This document shows, piece after piece, positions 8,216 through 16,666 of a DNA stretch of 64,000 nt. This stretch comes from Candidatus Nitrosothermus koennekei. Its GTDB lineage: Archaea; Thermoproteota; Nitrososphaeria; Nitrososphaerales; Nitrosocaldaceae. A program made the position numbers and the translations under genes. The stretch lies in the NCBI GenBank assembly GCA_013538715.1, contig JACAFH010000004.1, forward strand, positions 1 to 64,000, read 5' to 3'. The notes beneath the pieces were generated by a model. That model saw nothing but the letters and a program-made list of their open reading frames with translations. It was not told the DNA's origin and searched no databases. The stretch's first letter is position 1. Each line of letters begins with the position of its first letter.

Positions 8216-8452
8216 TTATCTCCTTATCCTATCTTCAGGTCTCCCTATTATATCCTTCCCTTCTATGATAGAAGCATCAGCAATAGACTCTAACCTGATC
8301 ACTTGTTTCGGTATCATCTTTATAGAGTTATTAGTAAGAAGATGTATCATATTTTTACTCTCATATACTATCTTACCAGTAAGATTTAGTAGGGTAGGAT
8401 CTCTACTATCTATTATCCTTACATTCAATCCTAAAAGTTCGATCTTACTCAT
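8216..8452 (-). CDS. rnp1: RNase P protein component 1 (Rpp29/Pop4)
   Basis: 78 aa. The archaeal Rpp29 homologue, an Sm-like barrel that forms part of RNase P and helps the catalytic RNA remove 5' leaders from pre-tRNAs. Visible family features are the N-terminal ELLGLNVRIIDSRDP, the central GKIVYESKNMIHLL and the C-terminal GRPEDRIRR. Its location between L29 and S17 is a conserved archaeal arrangement. The start overlaps L29 by four bases. Confidence 0.9.
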   Translation of the reverse strand: MSKIELLGLNVRIIDSRDPTLLNLTGKIVYESKNMIHLLTNNSIKMIPKQVIRLESIADASIIEGKDIIGRPEDRIRR

Positions 8453-8655
8453 AGCTTCTTCCCCTTCTCTCTTAATATTGTAAGGATACGTGCTATATCC
8501 CTCCTATAATATTTTATCCTGCCAGTATCTTTCCTTAATGTACCTTTTGCAGCATCTATTTTAAGTTTAGCCAATTCTCCTTTTAATTCTACTAACTGTG
8601 ATAATAGTTCGTCAACACTCTTCTCTCTTAGATCCTTTAGTTTAAGTCTAGCCAT
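8449..8655 (-). CDS. rpl29: Ribosomal protein uL29
   Basis: 68 aa helical protein near the exit tunnel of the large subunit. The start MARLKLKDLREKSVDELL and the basic segment GTLRKDTGRIKYYRRDIARI are diagnostic. It overlaps S3 upstream by eight bases and rnp1 downstream by four, so the three genes are tightly coupled. Confidence 0.94.
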   Translation of the reverse strand: MARLKLKDLREKSVDELLSQLVELKGELAKLKIDAAKGTLRKDTGRIKYYRRDIARILTILREKGKKL

Positions 8656-9262
8656 TACTACTCTCCTCCTTTAACTCGAATTCTGGAATACTCTTATGCG
8701 CTATCTTGATCTTTATGCCATATGTTCCTAATTTAAGTTGAACATGGGATACTGCTTCATCTACATAAGTATTTGCCGGTTCTCCGCTCTTTGGTAATAT
8801 ACCAGCAGTATATTTTTCAAAATTGGCTCTTTCACTCCTTAATTTACCAGAGATGATTACTTCAGCACCAATGGCTCCTGCATTCATTATAACATTTAAG
8901 GCCCATAAAGCAGCCCTTCTAAATGCAGTGCCTTTGTTTATTAATTGTGCTACCCTATTAGCAATTACTCTTGCATTAAGCTCTGGTACTTCTATCTCTG
9001 ATACTGAGATCTGAGGATTCTGCAAGCCAAATTGTGATAGCTTATCTGTAAGATCTTTTATCCCGAATCCTCTTTTACCTATAACCAATCCAGGTCTTGT
9101 AACATGAAGTATTACTCTCGTTCCTAATGGAGTCTTTTGAACTTCTACTCCACCATAACCTGCATCTACTAACTCGTTTGCTAGGAACTCATCTAGTTCC
9201 ATATTTTTATAAAATTTATTCATAACCTCTTTTATTGCTGAATTTCCACTTGCCATACTCAT
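8648..9262 (-). CDS. rps3: Ribosomal protein uS3
   Basis: 204 aa. S3 lines the mRNA entry tunnel of the small subunit. The KH domain is seen in VTRPGLVIGKRGFGIKDLT, and the C-terminal domain contains GVEVIISGKL-type sequence (GAEVIISGKLRSERA). Overlaps L22 by four bases at its start and L29 by eight at its end. Length is normal for archaea. Confidence 0.95.
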   Translation of the reverse strand: MSMASGNSAIKEVMNKFYKNMELDEFLANELVDAGYGGVEVQKTPLGTRVILHVTRPGLVIGKRGFGIKDLTDKLSQFGLQNPQISVSEIEVPELNARVIANRVAQLINKGTAFRRAALWALNVIMNAGAIGAEVIISGKLRSERANFEKYTAGILPKSGEPANTYVDEAVSHVQLKLGTYGIKIKIAHKSIPEFELKEESSNG

Positions 9263-9720
9263 ACCTCCATAGCAACTATCTCTACATGTGTTAATATATT
9301 AAAACGTGGAGAGCCTCTACCAAATGCTCTCTCTATAAAGTTTCTTATCTTTATACCAGGATATGCTGCTACGTGTATTATCTTTAATCTATCAATATCC
9401 ATGCCCTTGTATTCAGCATTGCTCTCTAAATTATCAAAAAGTTTTATAAACTCACTTGCAGCCTTGACTGGGTATCTTCCAGCAGGAAAGCCTTGTAATT
9501 CTGATCTATGACCAACCTCTAACTTGTATCTCCTAAAAGGAACAGGCTCCTTCTTTGCTATTACATTCTCTAGATATTCTCTTGCTCTAGAGAGCTTCAT
9601 ACCATTTATAGCTTTACATATCTCTCGTGCATGTTTGTGAGATATATCAACTTCTCTTAGACTAGCCCTTACATGCTTTGTTTTATCATAATTTTGGAAT
9701 GAGTATGAGAAATGTGGCAT
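9259..9720 (-). CDS. rpl22: Ribosomal protein uL22
   Basis: 153 aa. L22 lines the exit tunnel. The conserved ARASLREVDISHKHAREICK-like N-terminal region and C-terminal GIKIRNFIERAFGRGSPR loop followed by HVEIV are clear. It begins six bases after S19. No anomalies seen. Confidence 0.95.
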   Translation of the reverse strand: MPHFSYSFQNYDKTKHVRASLREVDISHKHAREICKAINGMKLSRAREYLENVIAKKEPVPFRRYKLEVGHRSELQGFPAGRYPVKAASEFIKLFDNLESNAEYKGMDIDRLKIIHVAAYPGIKIRNFIERAFGRGSPRFNILTHVEIVAMEV

Positions 9721-9726
9721 ATGTCA

Positions 9727-10107
9727 TCACTTCAATGGAACATACAAACTTGATCTAGAAGCTCCTACACCTGGAGCATTATGAATTACGCGTTTATTAG
9801 TTATAACATATTCGCCTAGATAATGCCCGATCATCTCAGGCTTTATCTCAACTGGTACAAACTCTTTACCATTATAAACATGTATAGTCTTTCCAACCAT
9901 AGGAGGCAAGATTATCATATCTCTGAGATGAGTTCTTATTGGTTTATTACTAGATTTTATAGCTGTAAGTAATTCTCTTTTATCTTCACTGAGACCTCGT
10001 GTTAATGATCTTCTTTGTCTAGAATTCAAAAGATGACGCAATTCATCTGTAGATAGATTTATCAGTTCTTCTATACTCTTACCTCTATATCTAAACTCTT
10101 TTACCAT
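9727..10107 (-). CDS. rps19: Ribosomal protein uS19
   Basis: 126 aa, small-subunit head protein that contacts the A-site finger. It contains the signature [22 protein letters not shown] followed by [20 protein letters not shown]. The preceding gene is L23, separated by only 44 bases. In most archaea ribosomal protein L2 lies between L23 and S19; it is missing here and not found elsewhere in the window. Confidence 0.95.
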   Translation of the reverse strand: MVKEFRYRGKSIEELINLSTDELRHLLNSRQRRSLTRGLSEDKRELLTAIKSSNKPIRTHLRDMIILPPMVGKTIHVYNGKEFVPVEIKPEMIGHYLGEYVITNKRVIHNAPGVGASRSSLYVPLK

Positions 10108-10151
10108 GGTAATCTCACCTTTATAGGAATTATTAAATCTAACTTATTCAT

Positions 10152-10418
10152 TTAGACCAACCCTAGTTTAGTTGCTAACTCTCTTGCTGCACCAGCAGCA
10201 GAAAACTTTACGAATGCCTTCTTCCCATATACAGTCCTAGCAATATTTATACTCTCTACATTTACATTATATAGCATCTTTATTGCTTCTTTTATATCTC
10301 GTTTATTAGCATTATCATTTACTATAAAAGATATCTTATTCTCTTTATCGATAGCCATATATGCCTTTTCTGTTATGTATGGATTTATAATTATCTTTCT
10401 AGCTTGCTCTATGTTCAT
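10152..10418 (-). CDS. rpl23: Ribosomal protein uL23
   Basis: 88 aa, a protein at the exit of the nascent-chain tunnel and a docking site for SRP54, which is encoded at 34.3-35.6 kb. Family segments: IIINPYITEKAYMAID at the start and NKRDIKEAIKMLYNV in the middle. It overlaps L4 by four bases. The L2 gene that normally follows is absent. Confidence 0.94.
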   Translation of the reverse strand: MNIEQARKIIINPYITEKAYMAIDKENKISFIVNDNANKRDIKEAIKMLYNVNVESINIARTVYGKKAFVKFSAAGAARELATKLGLV

Positions 10419-11221
10419 GCTATCACTCTCATAAGATCTAATAATGGTGCCTTCACTCTCTCATCCAATCCTTCAATAGCAGATCTACTCCATAGTGTTA
10501 ATCTTCCTGCATGTGATCCTGGAGCTAGATCTATTATACTTAATCTTGAAAGTGAAGTAACATCAATACCTGGTATAGAACCAGCAGCTTTTGATATATT
10601 AGTTGGATCTTTTACTACAATTAATACACTCTTACCTACTCTCTTACTTCTCCCTCTCATCCTTGATTTGCCACTTCTCTTTTTTATACGTTCTTTTACT
10701 CTTTCCAAATCTTTATCTATCTTTAATATCTTTAGTATATTTAATAGATCCTTTGCCTTCTTTATCTTCTCTATATCATCAGATATAACTAATGGTAATT
10801 CATTATCATATAAATGACCTCTTTTTGTTACTAATTCTTTTTTACTTGTTGCAGCAATAGCACTTGCCAATGCTAATGCTTTCTCCTTCTTATTTATGCG
10901 CTTGATTATTATCTTCTCAGATGTTGGAGGATGTGCTAATCTTCCTTTAACTACATTACCTACGCCTGCAGCTTGCCCAGCTCGTGGAAAGCCAGAACCT
11001 TTAATTCTAGCCATCCTTGCTATTCCTTGTCCTGTATTCCTAGATTCTGCACTTGTTCTTTCTCCTGCTAGTGGATCTCTTCCCTGAGGTTGAAAAATAG
11101 TAGATTGTACATGTATGAATGCTTTATGTATTAGATCTGGTCTGTATGGAGTCTCAAATACTAAGGGTAGTTCTATCTCTTCAATCTTATTGCCATCAAG
11201 AGAATATACATTTGCTTTCAT
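10415..11221 (-). CDS. rpl4: Ribosomal protein uL4
   Basis: 268 aa, the archaeal/eukaryotic L4 type that extends into the exit tunnel. Visible are the N-terminal VYSLDGNKIEEIELP, the tunnel loop SRNTGQGIARMARIKGSGF, and a C-terminal basic segment KKRSGKSRMRGRSKRVGK. The start overlaps L3 by four bases. Confidence 0.95.
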   Translation of the reverse strand: MKANVYSLDGNKIEEIELPLVFETPYRPDLIHKAFIHVQSTIFQPQGRDPLAGERTSAESRNTGQGIARMARIKGSGFPRAGQAAGVGNVVKGRLAHPPTSEKIIIKRINKKEKALALASAIAATSKKELVTKRGHLYDNELPLVISDDIEKIKKAKDLLNILKILKIDKDLERVKERIKKRSGKSRMRGRSKRVGKSVLIVVKDPTNISKAAGSIPGIDVTSLSRLSIIDLAPGSHAGRLTLWSRSAIEGLDERVKAPLLDLMRVIA

Positions 11222-12201
11222 ACTACAACCTCAAGTATATTTGGGGCGATTATCTTTGCAGTAGATCTTATAGCATATCTCATCTTTATCAACCTCTTTA
11301 TTGTTCCTGGAACAGAGCCTCTAACTATTATATAATCACTCTTTAATATACCATAATGCATAAATCCTCCAGATGGAGTTATATTATTCTCTTGAGGATT
11401 ATTTATACTTAGTATCCTCTTGTTATATTCTATTCTTTGATGAAATCCCATTTGTCCTGCTCTAGGAACTGTATACATTACAGATCTTGGATTCCATGCG
11501 CCTAAAGTTCCTAACGCTCTAACACTCTTCCTTGATTTATGTTGCTTCCTTTTTACTCCCCATCTAGTTACTGGACCTTCAAATCCCTTTCCTTTTGTTA
11601 TAGCACCAACATCTATAAACATACCAGGTTTAAATATCTCATTAACTCTAACCTCCTTACCAAGTAAGGACTTTAGATACTCAAATCTACTCTTTATATC
11701 ACCTCCTCCAACGCCAATCTCAAATACATATGGTTTTTTCTGCTCTAGTCCAGCTTCTCTAGGTATTGTGCATACAATAGCATTTAAGGAATTGATCATA
11801 TCAATCTTAGATTCAGCATTATTAATAGCAGAGTTCTGATCTATGTTCTTCATCACAAACTTTCTTGATATATTATTTGGCATTGAGTTACTGTAAACAT
11901 CAAATAATGTTTTTAATCCATGATTATTTGTATATCCTCTAAATCCAATTATCTTTAATGGAGGAGTTGAGATAATAGTAGCAGCATTCATTAACGGTTT
12001 ACCATAATTGGGAGTATGCTCTCTATCATCAAGTGTAATAACATGGATCATACCTACTTTATAACCAGCAAAACCAAGTAAAGTAGGTTTATCACTAACT
12101 ATATCAAATGTATTCATATCTGGCTCTAATGTGCCAGCCCTTTTTCTTGGCAGATATGCAATACTGCCTCTTCTTGGTGAGCTATGCCTCCTATGACCCA
12201 T
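11218..12201 (-). CDS. rpl3: Ribosomal protein uL3
   Basis: 327 aa, first gene of the operon. L3 nucleates large-subunit assembly. The N terminus MGHRRHSSPRRGSIAYLPRK and the central KGKGFEGPVTRWGVKRKQHK are diagnostic of archaeal L3. A long run of codirectional, overlapping genes follows, down to L6 at 4.75 kb. Confidence 0.95.
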   Translation of the reverse strand: MGHRRHSSPRRGSIAYLPRKRAGTLEPDMNTFDIVSDKPTLLGFAGYKVGMIHVITLDDREHTPNYGKPLMNAATIISTPPLKIIGFRGYTNNHGLKTLFDVYSNSMPNNISRKFVMKNIDQNSAINNAESKIDMINSLNAIVCTIPREAGLEQKKPYVFEIGVGGGDIKSRFEYLKSLLGKEVRVNEIFKPGMFIDVGAITKGKGFEGPVTRWGVKRKQHKSRKSVRALGTLGAWNPRSVMYTVPRAGQMGFHQRIEYNKRILSINNPQENNITPSGGFMHYGILKSDYIIVRGSVPGTIKRLIKMRYAIRSTAKIIAPNILEVVV

Positions 12202-12250
12202 ATCTTCTCACTATCACTTTGCTATTATACCCTATTATAAATCTTGAACC
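12202..12250 (-). promoter_or_regulatory. Promoter of the ribosomal protein operon
   Basis: Reading on the minus strand, a TATA-like ATTTATAATAGGG lies about 30-45 bases before the L3 start, with AGTGATAGTGAGAAGAT just upstream of the ATG. It is the only sizeable upstream gap before the 16-gene run, so it probably drives the whole operon. Confidence 0.45.
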
Positions 12251-12293
12251 GTTATTAAACTTTCACTATTGTTCACATGTTAACTTAAATGTC

Positions 12294-12841
12294 ATGTCTG
12301 CCAACATATTAGTCGAATTATCAGCCTTACCTATTGAAAGTCTAATTGGCAAACCATTAGAGGCCGCTATTAGAGCTCGAGTATATGCTGCAATGACAAC
12401 TGTTAGGTTCATACAAGTAGGTCTTCTAGATGATAGGGGGAATGTTAAGAATATCGCATACAAATACAGGAAGAAGACCGTTGATCCAAATACTCATGCA
12501 CAAACAGAAACAGATACACAGTTTGATGCACCATTACTTTCAATACTCCCAATCCCTTATATTAGAATCAAGGATATGACTGTGCATTTTAACTTTACAA
12601 AAGACAACGTCAACTGATACAACTCAGCATGAATTTGCAGCAAGTCTTTCTGCACGAGCAGGATGGGAATGGGGTAGTATCAAGGTAGATGTATCATATA
12701 GCTTTAAGAAAGAGACAAGATCATCAGTTGACCGTAGCGCTGTACTAGATATAACTGTCAATGTAGTACAAGATGAAATGCCAGAAGACCGTTCTTGGAA
12801 TATTAAAAGACTCGATAATGGAAAGACATGCGTCTGCATAG
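12294..12841 (+). pseudogene. DUF2589-family gene, two frameshifts (copy 1)
   Basis: The reading begins MSANILVELSALPIESL and continues to VHFNFTKDNVN, where a TGA ends it at 12617. One base later in frame +1 the family sequence resumes with ARAGWEWGSIKVDVSYSF and runs to VVQDEMPED. A further shift at about 12790 restores the family ending VLGILKDSIMERHASA. Together the three pieces reproduce the DUF2589 layout: helical N terminus, LLSILPIPYIRIKDMTVHFNF core, and QDEMP...LGIL tail. The function of DUF2589 is unknown. Two independent shifts argue for a decayed gene; programmed frameshifting or assembly error would need two events in one gene. Confidence 0.8.
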
Positions 12842-12854
12842 AGGTAACCAAGAA

Positions 12855-13331
12855 ATGTCTAACAATATTGCACTACAGCTTGAACAGCTTATTGCAGCTC
12901 TACTAAGGGGTGCTTGTAGATGCACATATAAGAGACAGCGGCAGCTATCCATGATTTTTTGCTTCAACTTACAAAAATAGAGGGTAATAAACATGTTTTG
13001 GAAACTCTTAACTTTACATTTGAGAGGATGATACATGATCAAGATAGTGGGGCATCAAAATTGTAAAACAATTACTTAGTATCCCACTTATTACTATGCT
13101 TCCTGTGCCTTATATTAATGTAGATGAAGCCGAAATTAATTTCAATGCTAAGATTATTGATATAAAGAGGAGAGCAAGCTATATGCTACTTATGCAAGTA
13201 GAAATGTATCTACAATTGATTTCTAGAGCTAAATTAACATAAAGATCAAGGTTAAGAGGAGCGAGATCCCAGAAGGGCTTGCAAAGACTCTTACTATACT
13301 CAGTGATCCAATTATTACAGAGGGGAGATGA
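12855..13331 (+). pseudogene. DUF2589-family gene, heavily decayed (copy 2)
   Basis: Starts MSNNIALQLEQLIAALLRG, then changes frame repeatedly. Recognisable pieces are IHDFLLQLTKIEGNKHVLETL, then SIPLITMLPVPYINVDEAEI with NFNAKI (DUF2589 core), then KIKVKRSEIPEGLAKTLTIL with SDPI before a TGA. The parts are in the correct family order but in different frames and with stops between. It starts 14 bases after copy 1, so the two were tandem paralogues, an arrangement usual for this family. Confidence 0.75.
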
Positions 13332-13339
13332 TGTGAATT

Positions 13340-13700
13340 ATGTCTAGAGATGATTCTAAACTAAAAAGGATTTACCTTGAAGATATAATTCAAAGTATTA
13401 CATCATCAATTGTTAATTCAAAATTACTAATAGACAAGCGTGTTAATGAAGTAAGAAAGGATTATGAAATAGACGAGTTTATGAGATCATTACCTATAAA
13501 CGTGTTTGAAATATCTGAGGTAGATGTAGAGCTAAGATTTGTGATCGATAAAGTTGAGAAGGATGATAGTAATAAAGTAATAATCGATACAAATAAAGTT
13601 TTCTACTGTATCTCAACCCTCATTATCCACTGTAAAATTCAAGATCACAGAAAAACCTTTAATAGAATATCAAGTTGACAAGAGTAGAGTTTTCAAATAA
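13340..13700 (+). pseudogene. Third gene of the DUF2589 cluster, single frameshift
   Basis: The first 86 codons from MSRDDSKLKRIYLEDIIQ are clean and include LPINVFEISEVDVELRFVID. Near base 13599 the frame shifts by one base, after which FSTVSQPSLSTVKFKITEKP continues to a TAA at 13698. The family is unknown to me; the ISEVDVELRFVID strand pattern recalls the DUF2589 core, so it may be a diverged relative or a conserved companion. It begins nine bases after copy 2. Confidence 0.6.
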
Positions 13701-14101
13701 ACGCTAGAATTATAACCCTTCTTTTTGTCAGAATGATACTTAAGTACAAAAGGGTTTACTCTACATACATAATTTCTAAATTTTCTTGAACATTCACTCA
13801 GTTATGAAAAAATATCTAAAACTCAAATATTTGCTGGATGTGGGATTTATAGTTCGGTTTTAATCTCTATACTCTTAAGAAGGATAGAACAATATCTGCA
13901 TGTTGTTTTATACTTAAAAAGAGAAACATTAATCTACTCTTTACTCCTTTCCTCTTATGAATTAGTAAAGAATCAACAACAGATAACTATCAACAAGACC
14001 CAATACACATACTCTTCAGAAGCAAGTAGATCTATACATTGTATTAATGAGGAGAGATTATAAGAGGATTAGTAATAGATTATATTATACACATTACTGC
14101 T
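13701..14101. other. Intergenic stretch, no gene seen
   Basis: About 400 bases without a coding signal in either strand. An imperfect inverted repeat (AACCC...TTTTGT against ACAAAAGGGTT, about 13715-13750) follows the third pseudogene and could be a terminator remnant or a mobile-element end. Confidence 0.4.
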
Positions 14102-14953
14102 TTACACAACTAAAGGTGTAAGATCCTTTCTAGCAGTAACTACCCATATCTTCCTCTTCTCTGCCTCCTTTATTGCCTCCTCTGCTACCTGCATAGCATA
14201 TATCACTTTTATAACCTTCTTCCTTAGATATTGAGGATATCTATTGCATAATCTCTCTATATCATTATCAACATCTTCTATAACATTAGGACTTGCTCTA
14301 GTCTTAACCTCTCCTATTATACATCTATCAGTATCTACACCATAGATATCTATCTCTATATCTGCTAACTCTAATCTAGATATGCTTAATGATATCCCTC
14401 TATCCTTTAATCTATGCTCTATAACATCTCTAGCCTCCTCCTCTAGAGTTAGAGATGTTCTCTCAATGTATGATTCTATGTATCTTAACCTCTTATCCAT
14501 TCTCTTAAACCCTTCTTGCATATCTTGTCTAAGCTTAACAAACTCCTCATCATGTCTTCTAAACCCTTCTTGCATATCCTTTCTAAGATTATTGCTTTCT
14601 TCTCTAAGATCTCTAATCTCTTCCTCAATCTTTGCAAACCTCTCATCCATTCTAGTCTCTAACTCTAGAAATCTATTATCAACAGCTAGAAATCTATTAT
14701 TCATATCCTCTTGCATAGAAGCAAACCTCTCATCCATTCTAGTCTCTAACTCTAGAAATCTATTATCAACAGCTAGAAATCTATTATTCATATCCTCTTG
14801 CATAGAAGCAAACCTCTCATCCATTCTAGCCTCTAAATCAGCAAACTTATCAAGTATCTCTTTATAGCCTATAACTCCTGCTACTGCATGTCTAAACTCC
14901 TTATCCTCTCCTAACATATCTAATAACTTCCTCTTCAATTCATTACTCTGCAT
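14102..14953 (-). CDS. Coiled-coil protein with C-terminal PD-(D/E)XK nuclease-like domain
   Basis: 283 aa. Residues about 30-160 form a heptad-rich coiled coil. Within it a 29-residue unit (MDERFASMQEDMNNRFLAVD...) is present twice in identical form, followed by a third partial copy. The C-terminal domain contains a strand IEIDIYGVD and then IIGEVKTRAS, giving the D...E-x-K pattern of PD-(D/E)XK enzymes. Such coiled-coil nuclease-like proteins are common in thermophilic archaea and have unknown roles. The gene is intact although its neighbours on both sides are decayed. A perfect 10-bp palindrome sits just upstream of its TATA-like box. Confidence 0.75.
   Translation of the reverse strand: MQSNELKRKLLDMLGEDKEFRHAVAGVIGYKEILDKFADLEARMDERFASMQEDMNNRFLAVDNRFLELETRMDERFASMQEDMNNRFLAVDNRFLELETRMDERFAKIEEEIRDLREESNNLRKDMQEGFRRHDEEFVKLRQDMQEGFKRMDKRLRYIESYIERTSLTLEEEARDVIEHRLKDRGISLSISRLELADIEIDIYGVDTDRCIIGEVKTRASPNVIEDVDNDIERLCNRYPQYLRKKVIKVIYAMQVAEEAIKEAEKRKIWVVTARKDLTPLVV
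14641..14814 (-). repeat. Exact 87-bp tandem duplication inside the coiled-coil gene
   Basis: Bases 14641-14727 and 14728-14814 are identical by eye across all 87 positions. A third copy starts at 14815 and diverges after about 16 bases. Each unit adds exactly 29 residues, keeping frame. The absence of any difference means a recent duplication or active homogenisation. Confidence 0.95.
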
Positions 14954-14983
14954 GTGTAGATTTATGCTTAAGAGGTATATAAA

Positions 14984-15007
14984 ATAAAGTGATATACATC
15001 ACTTTAT
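14984..15007. promoter_or_regulatory. Perfect 10-bp inverted repeat upstream of the coiled-coil gene
   Basis: ATAAAGTGAT, spacer ATAC, ATCACTTTAT. It lies 31-54 bases upstream of the start at 14953 and borders the TATA-like TTTTATATACC (minus strand). A dyad placed here is a good candidate operator; a terminator for anything to the left is unlikely because no gene ends there. Confidence 0.6.
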
Positions 15008-15332
15008 ACACTCTTCTTCTTGCTTGTACAATACAAATAATATAAGGCATCTATCTAGATATAATAAGAGATGTGTTCAATCTATCAATCTAATACAATT
15101 TATCTACTACCATTTCTCCTTCATTCATATCTTCTACTAATGCATTAATGTTACCTAATTCAAAGCATGAATAGATTTAACATCATTATATAGAATATTA
15201 AAGGATACTGCTAAGATGCTATCTATTTAATGTATGGTATATCTATCATTTTTTATCAACAAGCTATAAGAGGATTAGTAAAGAGCTACTATATAGCAAC
15301 TATTATTTATCCATTAAATAAATAATGATATT
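15008..15332. other. Intergenic stretch, no gene seen
   Basis: About 325 bases with no convincing coding or RNA signal on either strand. Confidence 0.4.
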
Positions 15333-15792
15333 TTATCTTCTTCGAGCATAAAGCATCATTATAACAAGTGATATTCCTACTATACCTATTGCTCCTAATA
15401 CTAGCTCTGGTACAACATTGAATGATGTATCGAATGTTGTTATTGGATCTCCAACCTCTGTTTCTAGTATTACTAGATATGTTCCAGCAGTATTTGTATC
15501 ACATCTTGTGAAATTAGTAGGAGATATACTGTGAATGGACTAGAAGAGGATGAAGAACCAGCAATCATTACAGTATATGTACTCTCTGGTATAGTAATGA
15601 TAGCTCCGTCTTCACATAGATGATCATCTACTCTAACCTCATCATTGGCATCACTATCAAAGTTACCTCTCTATTGTATGACCATTACATGTTACTGTTG
15701 TTTGAGCATATACCAGAGCAGGTCTAACAGCCATAGATAACAGCAGTATTAGAAGGGCAGTTACTAAACATTCCTTGTTGTCGTCATTAACA
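15333..15792 (-). pseudogene. Decayed surface protein with signal peptide and PE-type C-terminal anchor
   Basis: Read on the minus strand, an ATG at 15792 leads after one frame change into a signal peptide (VTALLILLLSMAVRPALVYAQ) and TTVTCNGHTIER before a stop. A second frame gives NFDSDANDEVRVDDHLCEDG and a third gives TAGTYLVILETEVGDP. The end is VVPELVLGAIGIVGISLVIM followed by YARRR and a stop at 15333. The ending (Pro-Glu, hydrophobic helix, basic tail) is the sorting-type terminus seen on thaumarchaeal secreted proteins and is like that of the intact gene at 26.6 kb. At least three frame changes make it dead. Confidence 0.7.
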
Positions 15793-16218
15793 TTTCTAAC
15801 TTATATTTATTTATGCTTTATGTAGAATTGCTATGTAACATCTGTTATATAACTAGTATTATAGAAGATATCCTCACTCTTTATTTATTAAATTGATAGA
15901 TCAAATCATTCCCTAATCTTATAAGAATAGCATATCTACAACTATGAAAGGCTTAAAATTAAAATGACTCTCAATATTAATACATTAATATATTTTTATA
16001 GTTCGTGATCTGTAATATTAAATCTTTATGATAAGCCTTATTGCTAATTAGATATACAGTAAAAGAGGATATTATGAACTAAAATTATACTTCAGTTTCA
16101 AGACTAAATGTGCTATACAGAGAGGGTATTTACCTCTTCTCTATATCGATTTCAATCCTATGATTCAAACTTGATATGAGACACTACTCTCCTTGCTTGT
16201 TCTTCTGCTTGCTATGTC
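15793..16218. other. Intergenic stretch, no gene seen
   Basis: About 425 AT-rich bases with stops in all frames and no recognised motif. Confidence 0.4.
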
Positions 16219-16636
16219 ATAGATATGCATTAGGATCATTCTTTAATGGATGCTGTTCATACCATTTCCTTAATGCATTATAGGACATTACTAGCGTTAA
16301 GGTCTTGACACCAGTCTTATCTCTACATAGCCTTCATGGAATATTAGATTGTTTATGCGCATATTAAGCAATTCACTAGGTCTAGCATCAAACTCATACA
16401 TAACGTAAAGCAATGCTTTATCCCTTTGCTGGATATTTATATAATCTCTAATTCTGCTATCTCTATCTTACTATTATCTGCAAACAACTCATGTATTATC
16501 TCCATGGAGGTATGAATTGAGTGTATGATTGGAGTTTATACTCTCCTATACATGCTAACCTTAATGCATTAATGAACCTGCTTGCATAGTCATATCCTGC
16601 TTTACACTTCTTAGCCAATACTCTGTTATCCTCTTG
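16219..16636 (-). pseudogene. Tyrosine recombinase (integrase) remnant next to tRNA-Leu
   Basis: Minus-strand pieces in correct order: QEDNRVLAKKCKAGYDYASR with FINALRLA (N-terminal SAM-like region), then in another frame RDKALLYVMYEFDARPSELL with NMRI, which is the box I region with its catalytic Arg, and then KTGVKTLTLVMSYNALRKWY with EQHPLKNDPNAYL. The box II H-x-x-R and the Tyr nucleophile regions are not found. Several frameshifts and stops show it is inactive. It starts within 31 bases of the tRNA-Leu 3' end, the usual attachment site for archaeal integrating elements. Confidence 0.8.
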
Positions 16637-16666
16637 TAGTTATACACATATACCACTTAATAATAA

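Noticed and set aside
12108-12293. Plus-strand frame upstream of the DUF2589 copy 1 start
   Set aside because: It is antisense to rpl3 and unlike the family; the ATG at 12294 gives the expected N terminus.
14382-14867. 161-codon frame opposite the coiled-coil gene
   Set aside because: Serine/leucine-rich mirror of a repetitive coiled coil, no start signals, clearly a shadow.
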